Made by a program: the position numbers and the translations under genes | NCBI GenBank assembly: GCA_946220775.1 | Contig: CAMIFC010000007.1 | Coordinates: 1 to 64,000 of the forward strand | DNA from: an uncultured Corynebacterium sp. | GTDB lineage: Bacteria; Actinomycetota; Actinomycetes; Mycobacteriales; Mycobacteriaceae | Length of the DNA: 64,000 nt | Direction: 5' to 3' | Shown: piece after piece, positions 35,136-44,553 of the stretch | How the letters are laid out: each line of letters starts with the position of its first letter | Position numbering within the stretch: the first letter of the stretch is position 1 | The notes under the pieces: model-generated | What the model saw: the letters and a program-made list of their open reading frames with translations, nothing else | Database searches by the model: none | Told to the model about the DNA's origin: nothing

Positions 35136-38100
35136 GTGGCTCTGCTCGCCATACCCGTCACCGTTGCGGTGGCCCTCGCTCTAGTTCCACTGCTGGTCAA
35201 ATTGTTGGGCCGCAACGCTGGTTGGCCTCTCGCAATCACCTTCGTTGCACTAGCCGGGTATGTTCTGGCTAATGCGTCTGAAGCATTCGGCGGTGGCAAT
35301 ATTCGCTGGTCAGCGACCTGGATACCTGGCGCGTTACCCGCCACTCCTGCTCACCCCAACGGCGGGGACATCACTTTCGGGCTCTCCCTTGATGCGCTCA
35401 GTTTGTTCTTCACACTACTCGCGCTGCTCATTGGCGCGATCGTGTTCATCTATTCCACGCGCTACCTGCATACCGGCGAGCGGATACTCAGCTTCTATGT
35501 GCTGATGACTGCCTTCATGCTGGCGGTGCTATTACTAGTCTTGGCCGATGATGTCGCGCTTCTTTTTGTGGGCTGGGAGTTGGTGTCACTGGCGTCCTTC
35601 TTCCTGATCGCACGGTCGGGAAGCTCGGGCGAAGCGGGCTCGACGCGCACGATGATTCTCACGTTTGTGGGTGGGCTGTTCCTCATCGCTGCCCTCAGCA
35701 TCATGGTTGGGGTCACTGGTACCACGCAGCTACCAGAGATCATTGCTGACCCCCGCTGGGCGGAGAATACAGTCCTGACCAGCGTTGTTGCCGTTCTGAT
35801 TGCGCTGGCTGGGTTCTCCAAGGCCGCGCAGATTCCGTTCCACTTCTGGCTGCCGGAGGCCATGGCGGCGGACACACCGGTCTCCGCGTTCCTGCATGCG
35901 GCGGCCGTGGTGAAGGCGGGTATTTACCTGCTGCTGCGTTTCTCGGGCATGTTCCAGGACCAGGCGGTGTGGCACTACATGCTGATCATCGTCGGTATGG
36001 TCACTGCGCTGATGGCGGCGTTCTACGCCATGCAGAAGACCGACCTGAAGAAGCTAACGGCATATTCGACGGTGTCGCAGCTGGGCTGGATTGTCGCCAC
36101 GATTGGTATTGGTACGCCATTCGCGATGGTGGCCGCGGTCGTGCATACGGCGGCGCACGCGCTGTTCAAATCTTCGCTGTTCATGCTGGTCGGCGTGGTC
36201 GACCACCAGGCCGGTTCGCGTGATACGCGCCGTCTGGGCAGCTTGTGGCGTCGGATGCCGTTCACGTTTGGGTCCGCGGTGGTCGCCGCCGGTTCGATGG
36301 CCGCGATCCCGCCGACGTTCGGCTTCTTGTCGAAGGAGGGCATGCTCACCGCGTTTCAGGACGCCCCCCTCTCCCAACCCGGTACCGTCATCCTGCTGAT
36401 CGTGGCGGGCGTCGGTGCCCTGGCGACGTTCATGTACTCCGTGCGCTACGTGTTCGGCGCATTCGTGGACGGTAATACGGACGAGTCGAAGACCACCGAA
36501 GCCCCGGTCAGCCTGTGGCTGCCCGCCGCGATCCCTGGTCTGCTCAGCCTGCCTGTCGTGTTCTTCCTGGCATACCCGGAGAACTGGCTGGACAATATCG
36601 CCGAAGCCACCGGTGTCGGAGCTGCAGAAACGCACCTATCCCTGTGGCACGGCGTGAACGTTCCGCTGATCATTTCCATCGTGGTGCTGGCTCTGGGTGT
36701 CCTGGGTATTTTCGCCCGTCGCCGCATCTTCCGCTGGTTCGAGAACCAGCCACTGGGTCTGCTCACCGGTGCAGAAGCAATCCACCTGGCTGTGGAGGGC
36801 GCCATCCGCGTCGGCCGCACGCTGGCCAAGCCGGCCAACTCCATGGCGGCGAATCGCCATGTCATCTGGATCTTGTTCATGGGTGTCACCCTGGGCATGT
36901 TCGGGCTGCTGGGGCCAGGCCGCTTGCAGGGGCTGGCGGACCTGCCACCGCGCCAGCCGGGCACCGATCAGATCTCCGATCTGGTCGGCCTGGTGATCAT
37001 CGGCTTTGCTGTGGTGGCTATTGTGTCGACCCGTTCGCGGTTGGCGTCCGTGATCATCGTGGGCATCGCCGGCGTCGGTGTGTCATTGATGATGCTCACC
37101 CTCGGCGCCCCAGATGTGGCGCTGACGAACCTGCTGGTCGAATTCTGCGTGACGGTCATCATGATGCTCGTTGTGCGCCACCAGCCGCGCCTCTACCTGC
37201 GTGAAGGCGAGAATCGCGCCAAGTTCGCCACCGTTGTGGCGACCGTCGTCGGCTTGGTCACCTTCTTCGGCGTGTGGCTGCTGCAAAGCCGCCACCCACG
37301 CCCAGAGCTGGCGGAGTGGTACCTGAAGCACACCGATGAAGTCACTGGTGCACACAACGTTGTGGCCGCCATCCTCGTGGAGTTCCGTGGTTACGATACG
37401 CTCGGCGAGCTATCGGTGCTAGGGATGGCCGGTATCGTCATCGCGGCGATCATTCGTTCCATCCCGAAGTCCCCGAAGCCTGGTTATGGCCCGGGTTCGA
37501 CCTCGGAGGCGTTCCGCGCCCCTGGTTCCACCCGCTTCCCGGATGTGCACAAGGTTCCGGAGCTGGCACCGTTCTACTCCAAGAACCTGCGCTCCACCCA
37601 CCTGAACTCCATCCTGCCGCGGATGGCGCTGTACCCCATGATCCCGATCGTGATCATCTTGTCGCTGGTCACATTCTGGCGCGGTCACAGCGCTCCCGGC
37701 GGCGGCTTCCTCGCTGCGCTGGTCGCGGCGTGTGGATTGTTCTTCTGGTACCTCGCGCAGTCTCGCGCCCGGAAGCTGGGCACGGACAACCTGGGTTATG
37801 CCCTGATCGGCATTGGCATGTTGTTGGCGCTGGGCACCGGCATCGTCGGTTTCCTCCAGGGTTCCTTCCTAGCGCCGATCCACGGCCACTTCCTGGGCCA
37901 GGATCTGACCACGTCCCTTCTGTTCGACGGCGGTATTTACTTCGCGGTGTTCGGCCTGATCGTTGTGGTGATCAACCAGTTGGGTGGCGCCGAACGTCCG
38001 GGTAATGACAAGACCGACCAGCCCACCGAGCGGCTGATTCCCGCTCGTACCACCAAGGCCACGATCCAGCAGGCCTCCGAGGCTGCGGAGCGCACCGTCG

Positions 38101-38504
38101 CGGATGCGTTCAACAGCTCCCCGGTTGCGGTGAAGGTCGGCGGTTCGAATATCGTGCTCAATCCTTCCGAGGTCTCCGAGGCGTCCCGCAAGGCCGAGGC
38201 GCGACACCGCGCCGAGCGTGAGGCAGCCAAGCGCCCCGTCGGTTCCGTCTCTTCCATTCCGGACGCCAAGCCCTCGACTCCGAAGAGTGGTTCATCAACG
38301 GGGACACCGGCTGGCGTCCGGAAAAATAAACCAAATCTACCGGACCCGGATGCGGAAACGGACGAGGAATTCAAGAAGAGGGTCCGCCGCGAACGACGGC
38401 TGACCGGCCACGATGCGTTCGATAGGGAACTGGATGAGCTCCGGAAGCGGCGAGGGAAAGTCAACCCCGACCCGCAGGAGAAGCGCCAGAGAGGTGACGA
38501 CTAA
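35136..38504 (+). CDS. mnhA: Na+/H+ antiporter subunit A with fused subunit B domain
   Basis: Largest subunit of the Mrp/Mnh cation/proton antiporter complex. ~20 membrane segments homologous to complex I NuoL; the proton-channel helix includes GFSKAAQIPFHFWLPEAMAA with conserved Lys, Pro and Glu. The MnhB-type domain (SLVTFWRGHSAPGGGFLAAL, then QDLTTSLLFDGGIYFAVFGL) is fused in frame after about residue 820, explaining the absence of a separate mnhB. A ~150-residue charged C-terminal tail is unusual and probably disordered; it contains two TGGCGTCC words (38261 and 38312). GTG start at 35136. First gene of the operon. Confidence 0.93.
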   Translation: MALLAIPVTVAVALALVPLLVKLLGRNAGWPLAITFVALAGYVLANASEAFGGGNIRWSATWIPGALPATPAHPNGGDITFGLSLDALSLFFTLLALLIGAIVFIYSTRYLHTGERILSFYVLMTAFMLAVLLLVLADDVALLFVGWELVSLASFFLIARSGSSGEAGSTRTMILTFVGGLFLIAALSIMVGVTGTTQLPEIIADPRWAENTVLTSVVAVLIALAGFSKAAQIPFHFWLPEAMAADTPVSAFLHAAAVVKAGIYLLLRFSGMFQDQAVWHYMLIIVGMVTALMAAFYAMQKTDLKKLTAYSTVSQLGWIVATIGIGTPFAMVAAVVHTAAHALFKSSLFMLVGVVDHQAGSRDTRRLGSLWRRMPFTFGSAVVAAGSMAAIPPTFGFLSKEGMLTAFQDAPLSQPGTVILLIVAGVGALATFMYSVRYVFGAFVDGNTDESKTTEAPVSLWLPAAIPGLLSLPVVFFLAYPENWLDNIAEATGVGAAETHLSLWHGVNVPLIISIVVLALGVLGIFARRRIFRWFENQPLGLLTGAEAIHLAVEGAIRVGRTLAKPANSMAANRHVIWILFMGVTLGMFGLLGPGRLQGLADLPPRQPGTDQISDLVGLVIIGFAVVAIVSTRSRLASVIIVGIAGVGVSLMMLTLGAPDVALTNLLVEFCVTVIMMLVVRHQPRLYLREGENRAKFATVVATVVGLVTFFGVWLLQSRHPRPELAEWYLKHTDEVTGAHNVVAAILVEFRGYDTLGELSVLGMAGIVIAAIIRSIPKSPKPGYGPGSTSEAFRAPGSTRFPDVHKVPELAPFYSKNLRSTHLNSILPRMALYPMIPIVIILSLVTFWRGHSAPGGGFLAALVAACGLFFWYLAQSRARKLGTDNLGYALIGIGMLLALGTGIVGFLQGSFLAPIHGHFLGQDLTTSLLFDGGIYFAVFGLIVVVINQLGGAERPGNDKTDQPTERLIPARTTKATIQQASEAAERTVADAFNSSPVAVKVGGSNIVLNPSEVSEASRKAEARHRAEREAAKRPVGSVSSIPDAKPSTPKSGSSTGTPAGVRKNKPNLPDPDAETDEEFKKRVRRERRLTGHDAFDRELDELRKRRGKVNPDPQEKRQRGDD

Positions 38505-38900
38505 ATGATTCTTGCAGCGATTGTTGCGATCCTCATTGGCGGCGGGACGTACCTGCTCCTGCAGCGAGGAATGCTTCGGCAGATTCTTGGACTGACGCTG
38601 ATCAGCCACGGTGTGAACCTGTTGATTTTGGCTGCTGGCGTGCCGTCCTGGCGCGCGGAACCACTGCTGAATCGCACGGAATTTGCAGATGCAGCAGACC
38701 CACTCCCCCAGGCTTTCGTGCTGACCGCAATTGTGATTTCGATGGCGTCCACCGCGGTGATGCTCGCGATGGCGGCGCTCGGTCGGGATGATGACACTGC
38801 CTCGGCGGAGGATCCGGAGCGCGCAGCACGCATGTTCCGCAGCCTCCGCACGGTGGGCCAGCACGATGACGACTCGGGTAAGCGAGGGACCAAAAACTAA
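38505..38900 (+). CDS. mnhC: Na+/H+ antiporter subunit C
   Basis: 131-residue NuoK-like subunit with three membrane helices (AAIVAILIGGGTYLLLQ; LGLTLISHGVNLLILAAG; AFVLTAIVISMASTAVMLAM). ATG 38505 directly follows the mnhA stop. Part of the membrane ion-translocating module. Confidence 0.93.
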   Translation: MILAAIVAILIGGGTYLLLQRGMLRQILGLTLISHGVNLLILAAGVPSWRAEPLLNRTEFADAADPLPQAFVLTAIVISMASTAVMLAMAALGRDDDTASAEDPERAARMFRSLRTVGQHDDDSGKRGTKN

Positions 38901-40702
38901 TGACGAATCCAATTCCCGCGCAAACGATCCTGGCGCAAACCAACCCGCAGTCGCCGGATAGTTTCATGGACGGCGCGTTCCTGGCGCTGTTCATTGTTGT
39001 GCCACTGGTCGTGGCTGGGCTGTGTACTTTCTTGCCTTGGGGATGGCTGCGCCGGGCGTTATCTTTGCTGGTCCCAGCGTTTGGCGCTGCACTGTCTACC
39101 TGGATGCTGGTGGATATTGCGGTCTCCGAAGGCGGCGCGGCTACTGATGGCACCGGCGCGGTGTTCGCGGAAAACGTTGGTAACTTCCTGGGTGGCGTGG
39201 CGATTCCGCTGGCCGCCGACACGCTGACCGCTCTGATGATCCTGGCGACGGCCGTGGTGGCATTCGCCGCGAACTGGTTCGCCGACGCGGTTGGTGACCT
39301 GCGATCCCGCTTCTACCCGGCGCTGTCGATGATGCTGCTGGGTGGTGCGTGGGGCGCGCTGCTGACCGCGGATTTGTTCAACCTGTTCGTGTTCATTGAG
39401 GTCATGCTGATGCCGTCCTTCGGCCTCATCGCCATGACCGGCACGTGGGGCCGCCTCGCGGGTGCGCGCATGTTCATCGTGGTGAACCTGGTGACGTCCC
39501 TGCTGCTGGTTTCAGGCGTGGTCATGACCTACGCGGTCGTTGGTACGACGAACCTCGCGGCACTTGCTGGTGCCGGCGGACCACGTGGTGAAGCTGGGTT
39601 TGCCGAGGGCATCCACGGCACCCACTGGCAAGTAGTGGTCGCGATTGGCATGGTGCTGCTCGCGCTGGCGGTGAAGGCCGGCGTGACCCCCACCCACACG
39701 TGGCTACCGCGCGCCTACCCATCGACGTCCCCGGCCGTGATGGCGCTGTTCTCCGGCCTGCACACGAAGGTCGCGGTGTACGGCATCCTGCGCGTCTACA
39801 TGACCGTCTTCGAAGGGGACGCCAGGTACTCCTGGGCCATCGTGATCATCATGGTCATCGGCATGTTCGTTGGTGGTTTTGCTGGCCTGGCGGAGAACAC
39901 CATGCGTGGTGTGCTGGCCTACCAGATGGTCAACGGCATCCCCTACATGCTGATCGCGTTGGGTTTCTTGACTGCCAATCCGAAGTTGGTGCTGTCCGCC
40001 GCGCTGTTCTATCTGATCCACCACATGGTGATCGCGGCCAGCCTGATCATGGCTGCTGGCTCCATCGAGGAGACATATGGTCACGGCAGGTTGCGCCCGC
40101 TGCACGGCCTGCTGCGGCGTGATCCCTTCCCAGCGGCAGTGTTCGCTGCGGGTGCGCTGGCGATCGTTGGATTCCCACCGTTTTCTGGTTTGTGGGGCAA
40201 GCTCGCGCTGGTCTTCGGCATCGCTGAGGACGGCTCTTGGAAGGCGTGGCTGGCGATCGGCACGATCATCATCACCTCGATCGGTGCCCTGCTGAGCATG
40301 ATCTACGTGTGGCGCGAAATCTTCTGGGGCCGCCCAATGAACCGCAACGAGGCTGATCCAGCGCTGCGCGTGCCATCCAAGTTCGTGTGGCCGTCCGCGG
40401 TAATGGCGCTGGCGTCCGTGGCGATCTTCGTTGGCGCTGGTCCGATCTTCGGCGTGACGAACCGCGCTGCGGATAATCTGTTGGACACGACCGCTTATGT
40501 GTCCACGGTGTTGGGTGCCAACCAGGCCGATGATGACTTGATCGGCGGGCCGGGCCCGATCGGCCAGGTCTTGGATCCTGGCCCGTCGGGCATGGCCAAC
40601 CTACCATCCGCTGACGAGCCAGCGGGAGTTTCGGAAGTAGCGACCGACAACGCTGAGGCCGAGGACAAGTCGACCGACAAGGCATCGGAAGGAGCCCGTT
40701 AA
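38900..40702 (+). CDS. mnhD: Na+/H+ antiporter subunit D
   Basis: 600-residue NuoM/NuoN-like proton-translocating subunit. Conserved LAVKAGVTPTHTWLPRAYPS is the channel-helix signature, and MLMPSFGLIAMTG is an early helix. Its ATG overlaps the mnhC stop (TAATG). The acidic C-terminal tail is longer than usual. Confidence 0.93.
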   Translation: MTNPIPAQTILAQTNPQSPDSFMDGAFLALFIVVPLVVAGLCTFLPWGWLRRALSLLVPAFGAALSTWMLVDIAVSEGGAATDGTGAVFAENVGNFLGGVAIPLAADTLTALMILATAVVAFAANWFADAVGDLRSRFYPALSMMLLGGAWGALLTADLFNLFVFIEVMLMPSFGLIAMTGTWGRLAGARMFIVVNLVTSLLLVSGVVMTYAVVGTTNLAALAGAGGPRGEAGFAEGIHGTHWQVVVAIGMVLLALAVKAGVTPTHTWLPRAYPSTSPAVMALFSGLHTKVAVYGILRVYMTVFEGDARYSWAIVIIMVIGMFVGGFAGLAENTMRGVLAYQMVNGIPYMLIALGFLTANPKLVLSAALFYLIHHMVIAASLIMAAGSIEETYGHGRLRPLHGLLRRDPFPAAVFAAGALAIVGFPPFSGLWGKLALVFGIAEDGSWKAWLAIGTIIITSIGALLSMIYVWREIFWGRPMNRNEADPALRVPSKFVWPSAVMALASVAIFVGAGPIFGVTNRAADNLLDTTAYVSTVLGANQADDDLIGGPGPIGQVLDPGPSGMANLPSADEPAGVSEVATDNAEAEDKSTDKASEGAR

Positions 40703-41487
40703 TGAAACTCTGGAAAGTTCCATTCCACGCCATTTACTACGCCACGTGGCTGGTCGGCCAGGTGATCAAGGAGTCGGCCGTGATGATGATCGACACCTTC
40801 GGCACTGGTCGGCGCATCGCGCCTGTGGTGATCTACTACCCCCTTCGCGTGCACAAGGAGCGCGACATCGCGGCGCTCACGGCATCCATCACGATGACCC
40901 CCGGCACGCTCGCCATGGGTGTCACCGGGCCGAAGGAAGTTGACTTCGACGCGGAGCGCGGCGAGCGGTCTAAGAAGGACGCCTTCGCGGTCAAGAGCTC
41001 CGAGTACAAGGTTCAGGGCAAGGACTCTACTCAGCGTTTCCTCGCGATTCACGTGATGTACGGCCAAGACCCGCAGGGCCTCATGGAAGGTTTCGCGGAG
41101 ATGGAGGCGAAGCTCGCCCCGTCGGTGGCGCACATCAAGCAAGATTTCGATGTGGAGCACCTCGTCGAGCGTGGCCGCCCAGGCCCGCGTGGTTACCGTG
41201 GTTCCCACGGTGGCCGCGCCTCCGATGAGACCGTCTTCGATGTGGAGAAGGTCGATTCGACCCCGCATGCCGCCGCGTACGTCAGCGCCATCATGCAGGA
41301 GCCCGATGACGAACCTGCCGATTCTTTTCAGGACGCCACTAGCCCACACCCGAAACTCCCCGCCGAACACGGTCCGGCCAATGTGGGAAAGACCGGTGAC
41401 AAGAACAACACGTTCCGCGACCCGCTGTACCCGAACAAGTATCAACGCAAGCGTGGCCGTAAATCCGCAAAGAAGAAAAAGGGCTGA
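40702..41487 (+). CDS. mnhE: Na+/H+ antiporter subunit E
   Basis: 261 residues. The N-terminal ~110 match MnhE (FHAIYYATWLVGQVIKESAV; SITMTPGTLAMGVTG; FLAIHVMYG). The C-terminal ~130 residues, including DSFQDATSPHPKLPAEH and a KRGRKSAKKKKG end, form a charged extension not typical of the family. Start TAATG-overlaps mnhD. Confidence 0.88.
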   Translation: MKLWKVPFHAIYYATWLVGQVIKESAVMMIDTFGTGRRIAPVVIYYPLRVHKERDIAALTASITMTPGTLAMGVTGPKEVDFDAERGERSKKDAFAVKSSEYKVQGKDSTQRFLAIHVMYGQDPQGLMEGFAEMEAKLAPSVAHIKQDFDVEHLVERGRPGPRGYRGSHGGRASDETVFDVEKVDSTPHAAAYVSAIMQEPDDEPADSFQDATSPHPKLPAEHGPANVGKTGDKNNTFRDPLYPNKYQRKRGRKSAKKKKG

Positions 41488-41493
41488 TAGACG

Positions 41494-41772
41494 ATGGAAC
41501 CGAAAACCTTATTGTGGATCCTGATGGGCATTGCGTCCGCGATCGTCGTGCTCGCGCTGTTGACGGTGCTGTGGCGTGCGATCACCACGCGTAACGATGG
41601 TCGTCGCGCGGTGCTGTCGGACATGCTCTTCGCGACGATGGCGGCGCTGTTTCTGTGTTACGGAATCTTCCGGCCGTCAGCGATTACTTACGAAGTGCCG
41701 CTGTTCGCAGGCTTGTTCGCGGCCCTGACGACGGGTGCTGCGGCGCGCATTATTACTCGAGGGAGGCGCTAG
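41494..41772 (+). CDS. mnhF: Na+/H+ antiporter subunit F
   Basis: 92 residues, three membrane helices (LLWILMGIASAIVVLALLTV at the start). ATG 41494 is 6 nt after the mnhE stop. Assigned by size, topology and position between mnhE and mnhG. Confidence 0.85.
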   Translation: MEPKTLLWILMGIASAIVVLALLTVLWRAITTRNDGRRAVLSDMLFATMAALFLCYGIFRPSAITYEVPLFAGLFAALTTGAAARIITRGRR

Positions 41773-41775
41773 ATC

Positions 41776-42192
41776 ATGGGGAACATGATGTCACTCGCCG
41801 CAGACGCCACGCTGGCTGCGGACAAGGTGGAGTTGCGCGAGCCGGGTTGGTTCGCCGTGATTCTGATTGGTGTGCTCGCGATTACTGGTGCGGTGTTCGT
41901 GCTGGTGTCCGCACGCGCAATGTACTTGGCTCCAGATGCGTTGAGCCAGTTGAACATGACCGGCCCGGCGATGGGCGTGGGGATTCCACTGCTGATCTGC
42001 GCGAACCTGGTTTATTCCTTCGCGACGGAAGGTTTCGTGCTCGGCTACTTAATCCGAGCGATTGTCGCGATCACGGGGCTACTCGTGATCAGCGCGGTGG
42101 GGTCTTATTACATGGGCCGCGCGTTGCACGCGACGCACTGGGACCACACGGTGCCGCTTTCTGGCGGTACGCGGGCGCCGGAACCGAAGTAA
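41776..42192 (+). CDS. mnhG: Na+/H+ antiporter subunit G
   Basis: 138 residues with three helices (WFAVILIGVLAITGAVFVLV; GPAMGVGIPLLICANLVY; AIVAITGLLVISAVGSYYMG). GGGAGG lies upstream of ATG 41776. Last gene of the operon, followed by a hairpin. Confidence 0.88.
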   Translation: MGNMMSLAADATLAADKVELREPGWFAVILIGVLAITGAVFVLVSARAMYLAPDALSQLNMTGPAMGVGIPLLICANLVYSFATEGFVLGYLIRAIVAITGLLVISAVGSYYMGRALHATHWDHTVPLSGGTRAPEPK

Positions 42193-42229
42193 TTCAGCCA
42201 CGGCGCCGGGGCCGCACTTGGGGGCGCCG

Positions 42230-42257
42230 GGGTGGCGCGGGGGCAGCCGCGCCACCC
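42230..42257. terminator. Bidirectional hairpin between mnhG and ohr
   Basis: GGGTGGCGCG/CGCGCCACCC, a 10-bp perfect stem in the convergent intergenic space. Confidence 0.65.
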
Positions 42258-42267
42258 TTCGCGGTGA

Positions 42268-42693
42268 CTAGACCGCGGTTGCGGTGACCTTTACTTCAGT
42301 GTCGCCGCGCATTGCCTTGGAGTACGGGCAAAACTCGTGAGCCTTCGCCACCAGCTCATCGGCCTGGCTCTGCTCCACATCAAACACAGTCGCTTCGATT
42401 TCCGAGGTGATCCGGAAACCGGATTCCACCGTGTTCAAGGTGCAAGTGACGGCTACTTCAGGAGTCTTGGACACCTCCACATTGGCGTCCTTCATGATCT
42501 TCTGAAGCGCGCCATTGAAGCAGGTCGCCCAACCGGCAGCGACGAGCTGCTCTGGGTTCGTGCCCTCGCCGGAGCCGCCGAGGTCCTTCGGTGGGCGAAC
42601 ATCGAGGTCAAGCTGGCGATCGGCGGTGGCGACGTGGCCATCGCGGCCACCACCGGTGGACAGGGCCTTTGCGGAATACACTGCGTTGCTCAT
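42268..42693 (-). CDS. ohr: OsmC/Ohr-family organic hydroperoxide reductase
   Basis: 141-residue Ohr-type peroxiredoxin using two cysteines, in WATCFNGAL and HEFCPYSKA. The partner Arg/Glu region DLGGSGEGTNPEQL is present. It detoxifies organic hydroperoxides. It lies downstream of katA in the same direction (49 bp), forming an oxidative-stress pair. Confidence 0.9.
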   Translation of the reverse strand: MSNAVYSAKALSTGGGRDGHVATADRQLDLDVRPPKDLGGSGEGTNPEQLVAAGWATCFNGALQKIMKDANVEVSKTPEVAVTCTLNTVESGFRITSEIEATVFDVEQSQADELVAKAHEFCPYSKAMRGDTEVKVTATAV

Positions 42694-42741
42694 GGATTTT
42701 CCTCCTATGGAAACTCGGTGTTCGTGAGCGTTGCCACCACG

Positions 42742-44352
42742 CTACTTGGATGACTGGAAGATTTCCTTGACACGATCGCGCAGGTTTTCGTCCACGTGGC
42801 CCCAGTAGGTGTAGCACTGCTGCTCGACCTGCTCGGAGACGCCTTCCATCGCACCGGCGATGTTTCCGGCGAGGCGTTCGCGGGCTGCATCGTCCAGCAC
42901 CTCGCGGACGAGGATGCCGGCCTGCATGAAGTCATCGTCATATTCATGGCGGACGTAGGCGCCGCGGGTCAGGTCGCCACCGTAGTTATCGTCGAACAGG
43001 CCGAGCTCGTCAGCACGGCCGACCGCGGATTCTTGGCCGCGGCCGAAGCCGTACTGCGATTCACCTGCGGCAACTCCCTTCTGGACTGCGCCGGAGCCAT
43101 CGTTGACGTCCTGCACACCTTCGCCGCGTTCGTAGCGGTTCGGGGAGTACACCGGGGTACCTGCTGGTGGGAACTCGTAGGCCATGGCACCGTCCTTCGA
43201 GTTGTAGCGGTTCAGTTCCGGCTTGATCGGACGGTTGACCGGCAGCTGGTCATGGTTGACACCCAAGCGGTAGCGCTGCGTGTCGGCGTAGGCGAAGACG
43301 CGGGCGAGCAGCATCTTGTCTGGGGAGAAGCCCACGCCTGGCACCAGGTTCGAAGGCGCGAAGGCGGCCTGCTCAACCTGGGCGAAGAAGTTCTGTGGGT
43401 TCTCGTTCAACGTGAAGTGACCAACCGGGATCAGCGGGTAGTCCTTCTGGGACCAGGTCTTGGTCAGGTCGAATGGGTTCCAGCGGTAGCTCGGGGCTTC
43501 GGCCACTGGCATGATCTGCACCTTGACGTCCCAAGTTGGGTAGTCGCCACGCTCGATCGCTTCGTAGAGGTCCTGGCGGTTGGCATCGAAGTTGCCGGAA
43601 CCGACAACCTTCGCTGCTTCATCATCGGTGAGGGTTTCCCAGCCCTGGCGGGTCTTGAAGTGGTACTTCATCCAGAAGCGTTCGCCGGCCTCGTTGATCC
43701 ACTGGTAGGTGTGGGAGCCGAATCCGTCCTGGTGGCGGAAGCTCTTCGGGATGCCACGGTCACCCATCAGGTAGGTCACCTGGTGTACGGTTTCTGGGGA
43801 GCGAGTCCAAAAGTCCCACTGCATGTCGTTGGAGCGCAGGCCGTTGACGAGTCGCTTTTGGGAGCGGATGAAGTCCGGGAACTTGATGCCGTCGCGCAGG
43901 AAGAACACTGGGGTGTTGTTGCCGACGATGTCGTAGTTGCCTTCTTGGGTGTAGAACTTCAGGCTGAATCCGCGCACGTCACGCACGGTATCTGGGAAGC
44001 CCTGCTCACCGGCGACAGTGGAGAAGCGAGCCAGCATTGGAGTGACACGGCCCGGCTGGAAGAGGTCAGCCTTCGTGTACTTCGAGACGTCTTCGGTGAT
44101 CGTCAGCTCACCGAATGCGCCGGAGCCTTTCGCGTGAACATTGCGCTCTGGGATGCGTTCGCGGTTGAAGGAGCCGTGCTTTTCAACGAGTGCGATGTCG
44201 TGCAGTGCGATCGGGCCTTGTTCCCCGACCGTCGTGGAGTGTTCCTGCGATTGCACTGGTGCGCCGTTGTTGTTCGTGGCGTGGCCGGTCACTGGGCAGA
44301 CGCCGCGGTTGGCAACGTCCTTGGCGGTGAAATTCTTCGGATCCGTAGTCAT
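42742..44352 (-). CDS. katA: Monofunctional haem catalase
   Basis: 536 residues. The catalytic His is in VHAKGSGAFG, Asn in the GNNTPVFFLRDG region, and the haem-ligating Tyr in RVFAYADTQRYRLG. Clade-3-sized small-subunit catalase. ATG 44352 has GGAGGAACG upstream. The C-terminus GDLTRGAYVRHEYDDDF is typical. It is divergent from the ECF sigma gene; a palindrome at 44,500-44,530 lies between. Confidence 0.95.
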   Translation of the reverse strand: MTTDPKNFTAKDVANRGVCPVTGHATNNNGAPVQSQEHSTTVGEQGPIALHDIALVEKHGSFNRERIPERNVHAKGSGAFGELTITEDVSKYTKADLFQPGRVTPMLARFSTVAGEQGFPDTVRDVRGFSLKFYTQEGNYDIVGNNTPVFFLRDGIKFPDFIRSQKRLVNGLRSNDMQWDFWTRSPETVHQVTYLMGDRGIPKSFRHQDGFGSHTYQWINEAGERFWMKYHFKTRQGWETLTDDEAAKVVGSGNFDANRQDLYEAIERGDYPTWDVKVQIMPVAEAPSYRWNPFDLTKTWSQKDYPLIPVGHFTLNENPQNFFAQVEQAAFAPSNLVPGVGFSPDKMLLARVFAYADTQRYRLGVNHDQLPVNRPIKPELNRYNSKDGAMAYEFPPAGTPVYSPNRYERGEGVQDVNDGSGAVQKGVAAGESQYGFGRGQESAVGRADELGLFDDNYGGDLTRGAYVRHEYDDDFMQAGILVREVLDDAARERLAGNIAGAMEGVSEQVEQQCYTYWGHVDENLRDRVKEIFQSSK

Positions 44353-44499
44353 CGTTCCTCCGTATTGTTGTGGGTTTCGTCGTGGTTGGCGCGTTTTCTT
44401 TTAGGACGCCAGCCTGCCCACAGTGTTTTCGCGTGAGCTGCGCCGTGGCTGGCTGATGGTCTCAAGAGTGCCACAGATTCCAGTAAGGCGCCACGCTGC

Positions 44500-44530
44500 A
44501 GTCTATCAATTCAAGATTGATTGATAGACT
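44500..44530. promoter_or_regulatory. Palindromic operator candidate between katA and the sigma gene
   Basis: AGTCTATCAAT, 9-nt spacer, ATTGATAGACT: perfect 11-bp arms, 24 bp before the sigma-factor ATG. It could bind a dimeric redox regulator such as an OxyR-type protein (CTAT/ATAG half-sites are present); identity not established. Between it and katA lies one TGGCGTCC word (44404). Confidence 0.55.
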
Positions 44531-44553
44531 ATATGTAATATTGACATGACGCC

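Noticed and set aside
42796..44436. 546-codon open frame antisense to katA
   Set aside because: GC-rich antisense shadow of a fully conserved catalase gene; no ribosome binding site and no protein-family features.
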